Of a stretch of DNA of 42,388 nucleotides, positions 16,819 to 24,924 are shown piece by piece. The notes under the pieces were generated by a model. The model was not told where the DNA came from. It did not search any database and was given only the letters and a program-made list of their open reading frames with translations. How positions within the stretch are numbered: position 1 is the stretch's first letter; every line of letters starts with the position of its first letter. Source of the stretch: Athalassotoga sp049965695 (lineage in GTDB: Bacteria > Thermotogota > Thermotogae > Mesoaciditogales > Mesoaciditogaceae); NCBI RefSeq assembly GCF_049965695.1, contig NZ_JBMFWB010000016.1, positions 1-42,388 on the forward strand. The letters run 5' to 3'. Position numbers and translations under genes: made by a program.

Positions 16819-17700
16819 ATGCTTGACGGTGTGATAGCCGCACCATTGACGATATTCAAAGATAATGGAGAAATTGATTACAAAGAAACCGAAAGGTACT
16901 TCGGATTTCTTGTCGAAAAGGGCATAAATGGACTATTCGCATGTGGTACGACATCGGAAGGACTTTCGTTGAATATCAAAGAGCATGAAGAAATTTTTAA
17001 ACTTGCGAGATCTGTTGCATCAAATAAGGCAAAGGTTATTGCCAATTGTAGCAGTGTGAGAATTGAAGAATCAAAAGAATTGGTTCGTATCGCAAAAAAA
17101 GCGAATGTCGATGCCGTTGCAACTTTGCCACCTCTTTATTATAGGGTTTCTGAAAAAGAAATGATCGAGTATATTTCGAAGATCACTGAAGAGGTAAAGA
17201 ATTTGCCTACATACGTTTATAACATACCGTCATTGGCCTGCAATAAAGTAACAGTCAAAGTCGTTTCGACCTTACTTGAAAAATACGAGAACTTTTTTGG
17301 TATGAAAGATAGCAGCGGAGATTTCGGTGAAATTACAAGATTTGTCGATCTAAGAAAAGATTTTCCAAGATTTGAGATTGCTGTTGGATTTGACAGGGCA
17401 TTCTTTCCAATGCTTATGATGGGAGTCAATGGGACAGTCAGCGGACCGGCAGCGGTTTTTCCAGAACCCTTTGTTAGAGTATACTCACTTTTTAAAAAAG
17501 GAAATCTTGAGGAATCTCGTAAAGCCCAAGAAAAGTTGATAAAGATATCCGCTGCGGTTGGTGAAGGATATGATATGTCGGCACTAAAAAAAGCCTTACA
17601 ATTCAGAGGTTTTGGCAATGGCAGGATGAGATTACCGTTGATGGAATATGAAGGGAAAGATTTAAGAGATAAAGTTAAATTTGCCGAAAAAGAAATTTGA
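16819..17700 (+). CDS. DapA/NanA-family class I aldolase
   Basis: 293 residues, a single TIM barrel of the dihydrodipicolinate synthase / N-acetylneuraminate lyase / KDG aldolase family. Visible are GTTSEG (43-48), which binds the pyruvate carboxylate, the catalytic Tyr134 in VYNIP and the Schiff-base Lys163 in GMKDSSGD. Placement in a sugar catabolic operon favours a lyase that releases pyruvate from a 2-keto-3-deoxy sugar acid rather than lysine biosynthesis. The start is ATG 16819, with GAAGGG 6 bases upstream; the overlapping ATG 16801 lacks a ribosome-binding site. Confidence 0.85.
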   Translation: MLDGVIAAPLTIFKDNGEIDYKETERYFGFLVEKGINGLFACGTTSEGLSLNIKEHEEIFKLARSVASNKAKVIANCSSVRIEESKELVRIAKKANVDAVATLPPLYYRVSEKEMIEYISKITEEVKNLPTYVYNIPSLACNKVTVKVVSTLLEKYENFFGMKDSSGDFGEITRFVDLRKDFPRFEIAVGFDRAFFPMLMMGVNGTVSGPAAVFPEPFVRVYSLFKKGNLEESRKAQEKLIKISAAVGEGYDMSALKKALQFRGFGNGRMRLPLMEYEGKDLRDKVKFAEKEI

Positions 17701-17735
17701 ATTTGGCAAATTTAAAAAATGAAAGGAGGAAGTTT

Positions 17736-19019
17736 ATGAAGTTGAAATTAGGGGTTTTAACGTTGTTAAGTCTTTTGATGATTGGAATGGTGGTCATGGC
17801 CGCCCAGCCAATTCAACTGACTTTTTGGGGTGGATGGACAGGCCCTGATGGCGATGTGATGCGCGGACTTGTCGATGAATACAACTCAACACATCCGGAC
17901 GTCCATATAACCTTCACGACGATGCAATGGACACCTTTGTTCACGAAATTCATGACTTCGGCTGCCGTTGGCAATCCACCAGACATTTTGGGAATGCATG
18001 GTCCGGATATTCCTCAGTTTGCGGCTTTGAATTTGTTAACGCCTCTTGGAAATGTCATATCAAATGCTGGATTTACGGCAACTCAATTCGCAACTACCGC
18101 ATGGAATGGAACATTTTACAATGGAGTTCAGTACGCATTTCCACTTGATCTTCATATGAATGCCATATATTATAACAAAGCACTCTTTGAAAAGGCCGGC
18201 ATTACCCCTCCGACAGGATGGATATCCGGTCAACAATTTTTAGATATAGCCATAAAATTGACACTCGATAAAAATGGCAAAAATCCTGATGATCCAGGTT
18301 TTGATCCAAATAACATCGTCCAATACGGTTTTGGATTGTATTCACTTAACTGGCACGCTTTTCTGCAATGGTATGAATTGCTTGCCCAGCAAGGATATGG
18401 ATTCCTCAATCAACAAAATACAAAAGTTGATTATCCAAGCGATGCGGGTCTGAAAGCATGGCAATGGTTACAGGATTTAGTTTTCAAATACCATGTTTCG
18501 CCGGTAGGTGCCACAAATCCTTTGAACGATTTCCTTATTGGTAAGACAGCAATGCTTGAAGATGGGCCATGGGAAATACCTGCGTGTCAGGCCCAAAAAG
18601 GTCTCGAATGGGACACATTCCCGGTTCCTCAGGTCTTTGGACAGAAAGCGGTGTGGGGAAGCGGACATGTTTTAACCATTCCTGTTCAAAGTGATAAAAC
18701 AAAAATGCAGGCCGCAGAAGATTTTGTCATATGGTTGATCAAAAATTCATCCAAATGGGCCCTGTCTGGGAATATTCCGGCTTTCAACACCGCAAGAGAA
18801 TATGCATATTCGTTGCCAGGAAGAACAGGTTTTCTTGAAGGTGCTCCTTACGAAGTCATGCTTCCGAGAATACCGAATGAAGCAGAGGTATTTTCCGCAG
18901 CATCTGTAAGTCCGATAGTTGTTGCCGGTCAGGACATAATGGTAAGAGATCAGAGCATATTGCCTGTTATGGAATGGATGAATAACCAAGTCAATCAAAT
19001 ACTTTCAAGGGGACAATAA
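17736..19019 (+). CDS. ABC transporter sugar-binding protein (family 1)
   Basis: 427 residues. A signal peptide (LGVLTLLSLLMIGMVVMA, cut near AAQ) is followed by a family 1 solute-binding fold: LTFWGGWTGPDGDVMRGLVDEYN, VGNPPDILGMHGPDIPQFA, YAFPLDLHMNAIYYNKALFEKAGI and KTAMLEDGPWEIP. There is no lipobox cysteine, as is frequent for Thermotogota binding proteins. ATG 17736 follows AAAGGAGGAAG; the longer open frame back to 17697 is not the gene. It is followed by an 11-bp hairpin, then two permease genes. No ATPase gene is in the cluster, so a shared MsmX-type ATPase is likely. Confidence 0.92.
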   Translation: MKLKLGVLTLLSLLMIGMVVMAAQPIQLTFWGGWTGPDGDVMRGLVDEYNSTHPDVHITFTTMQWTPLFTKFMTSAAVGNPPDILGMHGPDIPQFAALNLLTPLGNVISNAGFTATQFATTAWNGTFYNGVQYAFPLDLHMNAIYYNKALFEKAGITPPTGWISGQQFLDIAIKLTLDKNGKNPDDPGFDPNNIVQYGFGLYSLNWHAFLQWYELLAQQGYGFLNQQNTKVDYPSDAGLKAWQWLQDLVFKYHVSPVGATNPLNDFLIGKTAMLEDGPWEIPACQAQKGLEWDTFPVPQVFGQKAVWGSGHVLTIPVQSDKTKMQAAEDFVIWLIKNSSKWALSGNIPAFNTAREYAYSLPGRTGFLEGAPYEVMLPRIPNEAEVFSAASVSPIVVAGQDIMVRDQSILPVMEWMNNQVNQILSRGQ

Positions 19020-19024
19020 TTTAT

Positions 19025-19050
19025 TTCTGGGCCACTTATGTGGCCCAGAA
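19025..19050 (+). promoter_or_regulatory. Intercistronic hairpin after the binding-protein gene
   Basis: TTCTGGGCCAC (19025-19035), loop TTAT, and GTGGCCCAGAA (19040-19050): an 11-bp perfect stem between the binding-protein stop and the permease ribosome-binding site (GGAGGG). There is no long T-run after it. Such hairpins commonly protect the binding-protein mRNA or partly terminate, giving more binding protein than permease. Confidence 0.75.
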
Positions 19051-19064
19051 TTTGGAGGGTGTAA

Positions 19065-19937
19065 ATGAAAAAAAATCTTAGAATCTTGATAATTCCATAT
19101 CTCTTTTTAATCCCCTATCTTTTTGCTTTTGTCGCTTTCAGATTTGGCCCTTCAATTGCTGGATTTTTTGTCAGTCTTACAAGATGGAATATCGTAGGTA
19201 CCCCAAAATTTATAGGATTCTCAAACTATCTTGAACTTTTCGGCGATCCGTCTTTTATAACAAGCCTTATCAACACTCTTTATTTCATGGCTTTAACGGT
19301 GCCAGCGCTTATAATACTTGGATTGCTTATAGCCTTGCTTGTAGATCAGAATCTTAAAGGCAAAACTGTAACAAGGACATTCGTTTTTATGCCTTACGTC
19401 ATAATGTCAACGGTTGTTGGTGTTATATGGATGTGGATCTTTGACACACATTTTGGAATTTTGAATTATTATCTAAGTTTTTTTGGAATAAAACCAATTG
19501 CATGGCTGTCGAGTGTGAACTGGGCAATGCCTGCAGTTGCCATTACCACAATTTGGTGGACAGTTGGTTTCAACATGATCCTTTTTCTTGCCGGACTTCA
19601 GGACATACCGGAAGAATTGAAAGAGGCCGCAAGAATAGACGGTGCTTCAAACTGGCAAATTTTTTGGAATGTAATCTTCCCTCTGCTTCGACCGACTACA
19701 GTTGTAGTTCTGATGCTAACACTTATAAACAGTTTTGAAGTTTTTGATCAAGTCTACGTTATGACAGGAGGTGGACCTTCAATGGCCACACTTACCGTCA
19801 TCCAATACATGTATTTTCAAGCGTTTCAGTATTTCAGATTGGGATATGGCTCTGCCGTTGCGTATGTTGTTTTTGCATTCTTGATAGTTCTCGTTCTTGT
19901 TGAAAGACAATTGCTTAAAAAGGTTGGAGAATCATGA
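19065..19937 (+). CDS. ABC sugar permease, MalF type
   Basis: 290 residues with about six membrane helices. The cytoplasmic EAA loop that contacts the ATPase reads EELKEAARIDGASNWQIF, followed by NVIFPLLRPTT, as in carbohydrate ABC permeases of the CUT1 class. GGAGGG precedes the ATG. It overlaps the second permease by 4 bases (ATGA). The stretch TGGGPSMATLT near residue 240 is the usual MalF-type periplasmic segment. Confidence 0.93.
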   Translation: MKKNLRILIIPYLFLIPYLFAFVAFRFGPSIAGFFVSLTRWNIVGTPKFIGFSNYLELFGDPSFITSLINTLYFMALTVPALIILGLLIALLVDQNLKGKTVTRTFVFMPYVIMSTVVGVIWMWIFDTHFGILNYYLSFFGIKPIAWLSSVNWAMPAVAITTIWWTVGFNMILFLAGLQDIPEELKEAARIDGASNWQIFWNVIFPLLRPTTVVVLMLTLINSFEVFDQVYVMTGGGPSMATLTVIQYMYFQAFQYFRLGYGSAVAYVVFAFLIVLVLVERQLLKKVGES

Positions 19938-20782
19938 AAAGAAAAAACAAATATCTTTCAAAAACTATTTTGTACTTACTCTTGATCGTATTCACAGTTC
20001 TTGCATTTGCACCGATACTTTGGATGACAGTCAGTGCATTTAAACCGGAAGGAGAGATTGCAAGTTACCCTCCGACATGGGTTCCGCAACATCCAACGTT
20101 GTCCAATTTCTCTTACGTCTTAGGAACTTTTAATTTTTTGCGATGGACTCTAAACAGTTTTTTAGCTGCCATTATAGCCACGATCATAGTCATATTGATA
20201 GATTCTATGGCCGCTTTTTCATTCGCAAGATTTCATTTTAAAGGTAACGCTTTGCTTTACGCGACGGTTTTGTCTATGCTTATGGTACCGATACAGGTTA
20301 CGATCATACCGCTTTATCTTATGTTTGCCCATGTCCATCTTTTGAACACGATAACATCTTTGATACTTCCAACAACTGGAAACGTCACAGGCGTTTTCAT
20401 TCTTAGAAATTTTTTCAGAAGTGTTCCTCAAGATCTTATAGATGCCGCAAGAATAGATGGTGCGGGGTACTTTAGAATCTGGTGGACGATAATGCTTCCA
20501 CTCGCACGACCTTCTATAAGTGCGGTTGCGATCATAACATTCATAAGCAACTGGACGAATTTCCTGTGGCCACTCGTTTCAGTCAATTCAGACGCATCAA
20601 GAACTTTGCCCGTTGGAATAGCGGAATTTTTCGGTGGTCAAAGTGGAGTCAGCGGATCGGCTCCGCAATACGGACCTGCTATGGCCGCAGCCTTAATGGC
20701 AACTATACCGGCTATCGTTATTTTTCTTTTGCTCCAGAGATATTTTGTCAAAGGTATAACAATGACAGGTATAAAGGGATGA
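19934..20782 (+). CDS. ABC sugar permease, MalG type
   Basis: 282 residues with about six membrane helices. The N-terminal pattern (KTILYLLLIVFTVLAFAPILWM, then SAFKPEGEIASYPPTW) and EAA loop PQDLIDAARIDGAGYFRIWW are typical of MalG-type subunits of CUT1 transporters. It is translationally coupled to the first permease. The pair plus the upstream binding protein form an importer whose substrate should match the operon's isomerase and aldolase. Confidence 0.93.
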   Translation: MKRKNKYLSKTILYLLLIVFTVLAFAPILWMTVSAFKPEGEIASYPPTWVPQHPTLSNFSYVLGTFNFLRWTLNSFLAAIIATIIVILIDSMAAFSFARFHFKGNALLYATVLSMLMVPIQVTIIPLYLMFAHVHLLNTITSLILPTTGNVTGVFILRNFFRSVPQDLIDAARIDGAGYFRIWWTIMLPLARPSISAVAIITFISNWTNFLWPLVSVNSDASRTLPVGIAEFFGGQSGVSGSAPQYGPAMAAALMATIPAIVIFLLLQRYFVKGITMTGIKG

Positions 20783-20786
20783 AAAA

Positions 20787-21710
20787 ATGAATTTCGAAAA
20801 TGTCATGCAATCACAAATTTACCCTCCCATGCATCACTGTGTAAGCGTTACAAAAGATAGAGATGATCTTATAGCCGTTTGGTATTCGGCTTCATATGAG
20901 AAGGCACCTGATAGCGTTATTCATTTATCCAGAAAACATTTTGATAAGTGGACAGATCCCGTAACCGTATTTAAGATGCCGGGTTTCGGTGTTGGCAATC
21001 CGGTAATATGGAAAAGTCCTGAGGACGAATTATGGCTATTTTTAGTCATCTTGACCGAAAATGATTGGCAAAGCGCTTTAATTTGCCGGAAAAAATCAAA
21101 AGATCATGGAGAAAACTGGAGTGAGTTAGAAATTATTTCTAATATAAAAGGCATTATGACAAAGGGAAGACCCATTGTTTTGAAAAATGGAAATTATCTT
21201 TTGCCGGTTTACGATGAGAAAAAGTGGACATCCATGATCTTAATCTCTGAAGATGGAAACAATTGGAAGTTGTACGGAGAAACAACCGTTACCGGCTTAA
21301 TTCAACCTGTTGTGGTTGAACTTGATGATGGAATCCTCATGATGATGAGTAGATCTAAGATGGGAAAAGTATACGTTTCATATTCTTTCAACGGTGGGCT
21401 AAGTTGGATGGCCTCCGCACAAACTGACATTCCCAATCCAAATAGTAGCATAGATGTTGTAAAATATAAAGATATGCTTGTGCTTGCTCATAATCACACC
21501 CAAACAGGAAGAAATAGAATGGATCTTTTGTTTTCTAAGAATGAAGGGCGGAACTGGTCAGGCCCTTTTTGCGTGAAAGAGGCAGATCGCGGAGAATATT
21601 CTTATCCGTGGTTACTTCAAGATGAAAAGCAGTTACACCTTTTCTTTACGGATAACAGAATGAATTTCATACATTCATTTTTTGAAGATGGTGATTTTGA
21701 AAAGAGGTAA
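20787..21710 (+). CDS. Cytoplasmic sialidase-fold (BNR/Asp-box) protein
   Basis: 307 residues forming a six-bladed propeller of the BNR_2/sialidase superfamily. Asp boxes are visible at about 104-111 (SKDHGENW), 154-160 (SEDGNNW), 200-207 (SFNGGLSW) and 250-257 (SKNEGRNW). There is no signal peptide, so it acts inside the cell, probably on an imported oligosaccharide. This fold also hosts hydrolases and lyases for uronates and other sugars, so sialic acid should not be assumed. It starts 4 bases after the permease stop. Confidence 0.75.
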   Translation: MNFENVMQSQIYPPMHHCVSVTKDRDDLIAVWYSASYEKAPDSVIHLSRKHFDKWTDPVTVFKMPGFGVGNPVIWKSPEDELWLFLVILTENDWQSALICRKKSKDHGENWSELEIISNIKGIMTKGRPIVLKNGNYLLPVYDEKKWTSMILISEDGNNWKLYGETTVTGLIQPVVVELDDGILMMMSRSKMGKVYVSYSFNGGLSWMASAQTDIPNPNSSIDVVKYKDMLVLAHNHTQTGRNRMDLLFSKNEGRNWSGPFCVKEADRGEYSYPWLLQDEKQLHLFFTDNRMNFIHSFFEDGDFEKR

Positions 21711-21713
21711 AGT

Positions 21714-22076
21714 ATGAATCAACCTTTGAAAATTTCTTTGAATTCTCAAAATTCGTTTAAATTCAAAGATTTAACCGTGAAAATTTCAGAATTAGACGCT
21801 TTTTTTGATGGAAATGCAGAAGTCCATTTTCATTTCAGCGACCTTTACATGGTTATTTCCGGGAAAGCAACTGTTATAATTGGAGATAAATTCACAGGCG
21901 GCGTTGAAATAGAAGATGGTGAAATAAGAAACTGCAAAATTGAAAATCCGGTAGAATATGGAATCAAAAAGGGTGATTTACTTCTTATACCGGCTGGATT
22001 TGCACATAAAGTTAAAACAGGCAGGTCTAAACTCATGCAGTACGTTATAAAAATTCCTCGAAAGGAGGGGATTTAA
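21714..22076 (+). CDS. Cupin-domain protein
   Basis: 120 residues, one cupin barrel. Motif 1 is VHFHFSDLYMVISGKATV, with H-x-H and an aspartate where glutamate usually sits; motif 2 is KGDLLLIPAGFAHKV with the third histidine. This gives a likely single metal site. Small cupins in sugar operons often act as isomerases, epimerases or sugar sensors; nothing distinguishes these here. The gene starts 3 bases after the propeller gene and ends 1 base before the kinase. Confidence 0.78.
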   Translation: MNQPLKISLNSQNSFKFKDLTVKISELDAFFDGNAEVHFHFSDLYMVISGKATVIIGDKFTGGVEIEDGEIRNCKIENPVEYGIKKGDLLLIPAGFAHKVKTGRSKLMQYVIKIPRKEGI

Positions 22077-22077
22077 C

Positions 22078-23004
22078 ATAAAGATCGCAATTGTCGGAGA
22101 AAATCTAATCGATTTGTTCAAAATAGATGATTCATTTGAACCACATGTCGGAGGTTCTCCGTTGAACATAGCGGTAGGAATTGCACGACTTGGAGGACAT
22201 GTCAGTTACATAACTAAATTTTCTTACGATTTTTTCGGAGAAATGCTAAAAGATACGTTAAAGCAAGAAAACGTGGATATATCTTTGAGTATGACGGACT
22301 GTGATCTCCACACAACCCTTGCCTTTGCATTTGTAGATGAAAGAAAGGTTCCAAAATTCGCCATATGGAACAGATCGACTGCCGATAGCGCTTTGTCGTA
22401 TGAAGATCTCTCTAAAATAAGAATAGATGAATTTGATGCCTTTCATTTCGGTTCAATTCTTTTTGCAACCCCCGCAGCGGATCACATATTGAAATTCATG
22501 GAAGATGTTAAGAAAATGGGCAAATACATCTTCTTTGATCCAAATTACAGGCCACATATTGCCAAAGATGAGAATAAATACAAAGCGGATCTTTTAAAAG
22601 GCTGGAAGTTATCGAATATTGTCAAATGCAGCATGGAAGACGCAAAATCGATCTTTAACCTTGATGATTTTGAAGATATCGTTGAAATGGTAAAATCTAT
22701 TGGTAAAACGGTCATAACTGACGGAGAAAACGGCGCGTACGTCATTTCGAAAACTGTAACTCATATTCCGGCGATACGCGTTAACGTTGTCGATACTACC
22801 GGATGCGGTGATGCATTTATGGCAGGCTTTATATATGAATTCGCGAGGAATGATTTTAATGAAGAGAATTTGGTGTCCGCGTCTAAATTTGGAACGGTAA
22901 CTGCTGGAATGGCCGCTCAAAAGATAGGCGCAATAACGTCTTTTCCAAAACTTGAAGAAGTCAAAAGGTTTTTAAAGAATTTGAAAGAGGGATCCAATGG
23001 TTAG
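22078..23004 (+). CDS. PfkB-family sugar kinase, apparent ATA start
   Basis: 308 residues if begun at 22078. The C-terminal signature DTTGCGDAFMAGF holds the anion hole and catalytic base Asp245; GGSPLNIAVGIARLGG near residue 25-40 is the substrate-side signature. The first canonical start, TTG 22114, would remove the first beta strand (KIAIVGENLIDLF), which every PfkB kinase has. The frame is open upstream to ATA at 22078-22080, 7 bases after a very strong GGAGGGG (22064-22070). No ATG, GTG or TTG lies between. So either ATA is the initiator or an ATG has been mutated. It likely phosphorylates the isomerase's ketose or a keto-deoxy acid. Confidence 0.8.
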   Translation: MKIAIVGENLIDLFKIDDSFEPHVGGSPLNIAVGIARLGGHVSYITKFSYDFFGEMLKDTLKQENVDISLSMTDCDLHTTLAFAFVDERKVPKFAIWNRSTADSALSYEDLSKIRIDEFDAFHFGSILFATPAADHILKFMEDVKKMGKYIFFDPNYRPHIAKDENKYKADLLKGWKLSNIVKCSMEDAKSIFNLDDFEDIVEMVKSIGKTVITDGENGAYVISKTVTHIPAIRVNVVDTTGCGDAFMAGFIYEFARNDFNEENLVSASKFGTVTAGMAAQKIGAITSFPKLEEVKRFLKNLKEGSNG

Positions 23005-24007
23005 CATAAAGGACATAGCAAAAAGTGTTGGCGTTTCAACTGCCACGGTATCAAAGGCTTTGAATCACAAGAATGGCGTAAGTCAGGCGGTTAGAAATCA
23101 AATTATGGAAAAGGCCAAAGAAATGGGTTACGTCGTTAACGGCCTTGCAAGAGGCATGAAAATATTCAAGACCTTTACAGTGGGTGTGCTCGTTTCTGAT
23201 ATAAAAAACCCGTTTTTCAGTGAGGTCATCTCGGCCATGGAAAGGGTGCTTTACGCCAAAAAATACAATCTTATGATATGTAACGTCGGAGAAAATCCCC
23301 AAAAAGAAGTTGAATATCTTGAACTGCTTGTTTCTAAAAAAGTAGACGGTCTTATCGTGGCTCCAGCGGCGGAAGGTCAAAATCTTTCAATTTACAGGAA
23401 TATGGTAAGGCATGGGATGAAGATCGTCCTTTTCGATAGGCTTATCGATTCTGTCAACTGTGATTCCGTTGTAATAGACAACCGTGCCTCTATTTATGAG
23501 GTGACAAAATATCTCAAAGATCGCGGCCACAAAAAGATAGGATCAATATATGGTATAGAAAGAAGTTATACAGGACACGAACGGTTAAACGGATTTAAAG
23601 AAGCAATGCAGGAATTAAATCTTGAATATCACAAAGAATGGGTAAGAAGCGGTTTTTTCAGAGAAGAAGATTCATACAAGCAATCTCTTGATATTTTAGC
23701 AAAAAGTTCAAAACCGACGGCTATTATAGCGATGAACAACTTTTCCACATTAGGTCTTATGAGGGCTGTCAAAGAATTGGAAATAAAGGTTCCGGATGAT
23801 CTTTCGATAATAGGTTTTGACGATGCCGAATGGATGAAAGTATGTTCTCCTTCCATCACCACGGTTATTCAGCCTGCAGATGCCATTGGGATGACGGCTG
23901 CGACGTTGCTTTTAGATGCCATTGAAAACGAGAGTTCTCATATACCTCAACATATTGTTCTAAAAGCAAAATTGATAGAAAGAGAATCCGTTAAAAGTTT
24001 GATATAA
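22997..24007 (+). CDS. LacI-family transcriptional regulator of the sugar operon
   Basis: 336 residues: N-terminal LacI helix-turn-helix (SIKDIAKSVGVSTATVSKALNHKNGVSQAVR), hinge helix, then a periplasmic-binding-protein-like sensor domain (TVGVLVSDIKNPFFSEVISAME, IIGFDDAEWMKVCSPSITTV). It overlaps the kinase by 8 bases and closes the operon. It should bind the AAACGTTT operator at the operon promoter and release it on binding the sugar or an intermediate. Confidence 0.92.
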   Translation: MVSIKDIAKSVGVSTATVSKALNHKNGVSQAVRNQIMEKAKEMGYVVNGLARGMKIFKTFTVGVLVSDIKNPFFSEVISAMERVLYAKKYNLMICNVGENPQKEVEYLELLVSKKVDGLIVAPAAEGQNLSIYRNMVRHGMKIVLFDRLIDSVNCDSVVIDNRASIYEVTKYLKDRGHKKIGSIYGIERSYTGHERLNGFKEAMQELNLEYHKEWVRSGFFREEDSYKQSLDILAKSSKPTAIIAMNNFSTLGLMRAVKELEIKVPDDLSIIGFDDAEWMKVCSPSITTVIQPADAIGMTAATLLLDAIENESSHIPQHIVLKAKLIERESVKSLI

Positions 24008-24037
24008 TAAATCAAATTATGACAAAAGGAGTTATGA

Positions 24038-24700
24038 TTGAAAAACGTAGAAAACTACACGTTGGGTGAAGAGATTGCCAACGCTGTAACGCACGGAATC
24101 GGAACCTTGCTTGCAATAGCCGCCCTTGTGGTCTTGGTGATTTTCTCTACTATTTATGGAGATATGTGGTATATCGTAAGTTTAACCATATACGGATCGT
24201 CGTTGGTCATACTTTACACGATGTCGACAATTTATCATGCCCTGCCTCGGGGCAAGACAAAGGATATCTTCGAAATATTCGATCATTCTTCTATATTTCT
24301 TTTGATAGCAGGTACTTACACGCCATTTGAACTCATAACCCTCAGAGGTCCTGTAGGATGGACATTGTTCGGGATCACGTGGGGCATGGCTGTCATCGGT
24401 ATACTTTTCAAAGTTTTCTTTGTAAAGAAGTTTGTTATTCTTTCGACATTGATCTACATAATAATGGGCTGGATGATAGTCTTTGCCATAAAACCATTGT
24501 TTGAGAAATTACCAATTGATGGCATTATCCTCCTCATAATCGGAGGAATCTTTTATACGCTTGGTACTATTTTTTACATCCGAAGAAAAATGAAATACCA
24601 CCATGCCATCTGGCATCTTTTCGTCATAGGTGGCAGCGCAATGCATTTTTTTGCCATTTTGTTTTACATCCTGCCCCTTGCGTCGATCTTTCATCAATAG
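24038..24700 (+). CDS. Hemolysin III / PAQR-family membrane protein
   Basis: 220 residues with seven membrane helices. Conserved elements of the family are present: EIANAVTHGIGTLLAIAAL at the N-terminus, STIYHALPRGKTKDIFEIFDHSSIFLLIAGTYTPF in the middle, and YHHAIWHLFVIGGSAMHFFAI at the end. These histidines form the zinc site of PAQR-type hydrolases. Physiological role in bacteria is unclear. The start is TTG 24038, with AAGGAG about 8 bases upstream. It follows the sugar operon by 30 bases and may be read from it. Confidence 0.88.
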   Translation: MKNVENYTLGEEIANAVTHGIGTLLAIAALVVLVIFSTIYGDMWYIVSLTIYGSSLVILYTMSTIYHALPRGKTKDIFEIFDHSSIFLLIAGTYTPFELITLRGPVGWTLFGITWGMAVIGILFKVFFVKKFVILSTLIYIIMGWMIVFAIKPLFEKLPIDGIILLIIGGIFYTLGTIFYIRRKMKYHHAIWHLFVIGGSAMHFFAILFYILPLASIFHQ

Positions 24701-24924
24701 AGAAATTCAAAGGCCATATTACAGATTTCGACCAGATCAATCCCTAAGATTCACACTTTGATCTCCCGCATTTTTTATTGCCGAATGTTGATCGTTTTCC
24801 TGCGAAGATATCTAATGAAATTGAAAACGCGCAGATCAAAAAAATGAAAAAATTATATCACAAACTTGACGAAATCAAGACCGTGATGTAAAATTGATTT
24901 GGCTTTATTAAAAGGAGAGACACT
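24701..24924 (+). other. Intergenic region before cas3, with a possible gene tail
   Basis: 224 bases without a full gene. Frame 24748-24891 is open and reads like coding sequence (LPNVDRFPAKISNEIEN, then KKMKKLYHKLDEI) but has no convincing start or ribosome-binding site. It may be the end of a decayed gene; I do not recognise it. The cas promoter overlaps its end. Confidence 0.3.
24866..24894 (+). promoter_or_regulatory. Promoter of the cas operon
   Basis: TTGACG (24866-24871), a 17-base spacer and TAAAAT (24889-24894), placing transcription start near 24901, about 24 bases before the cas3 ATG. Confidence 0.7.
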
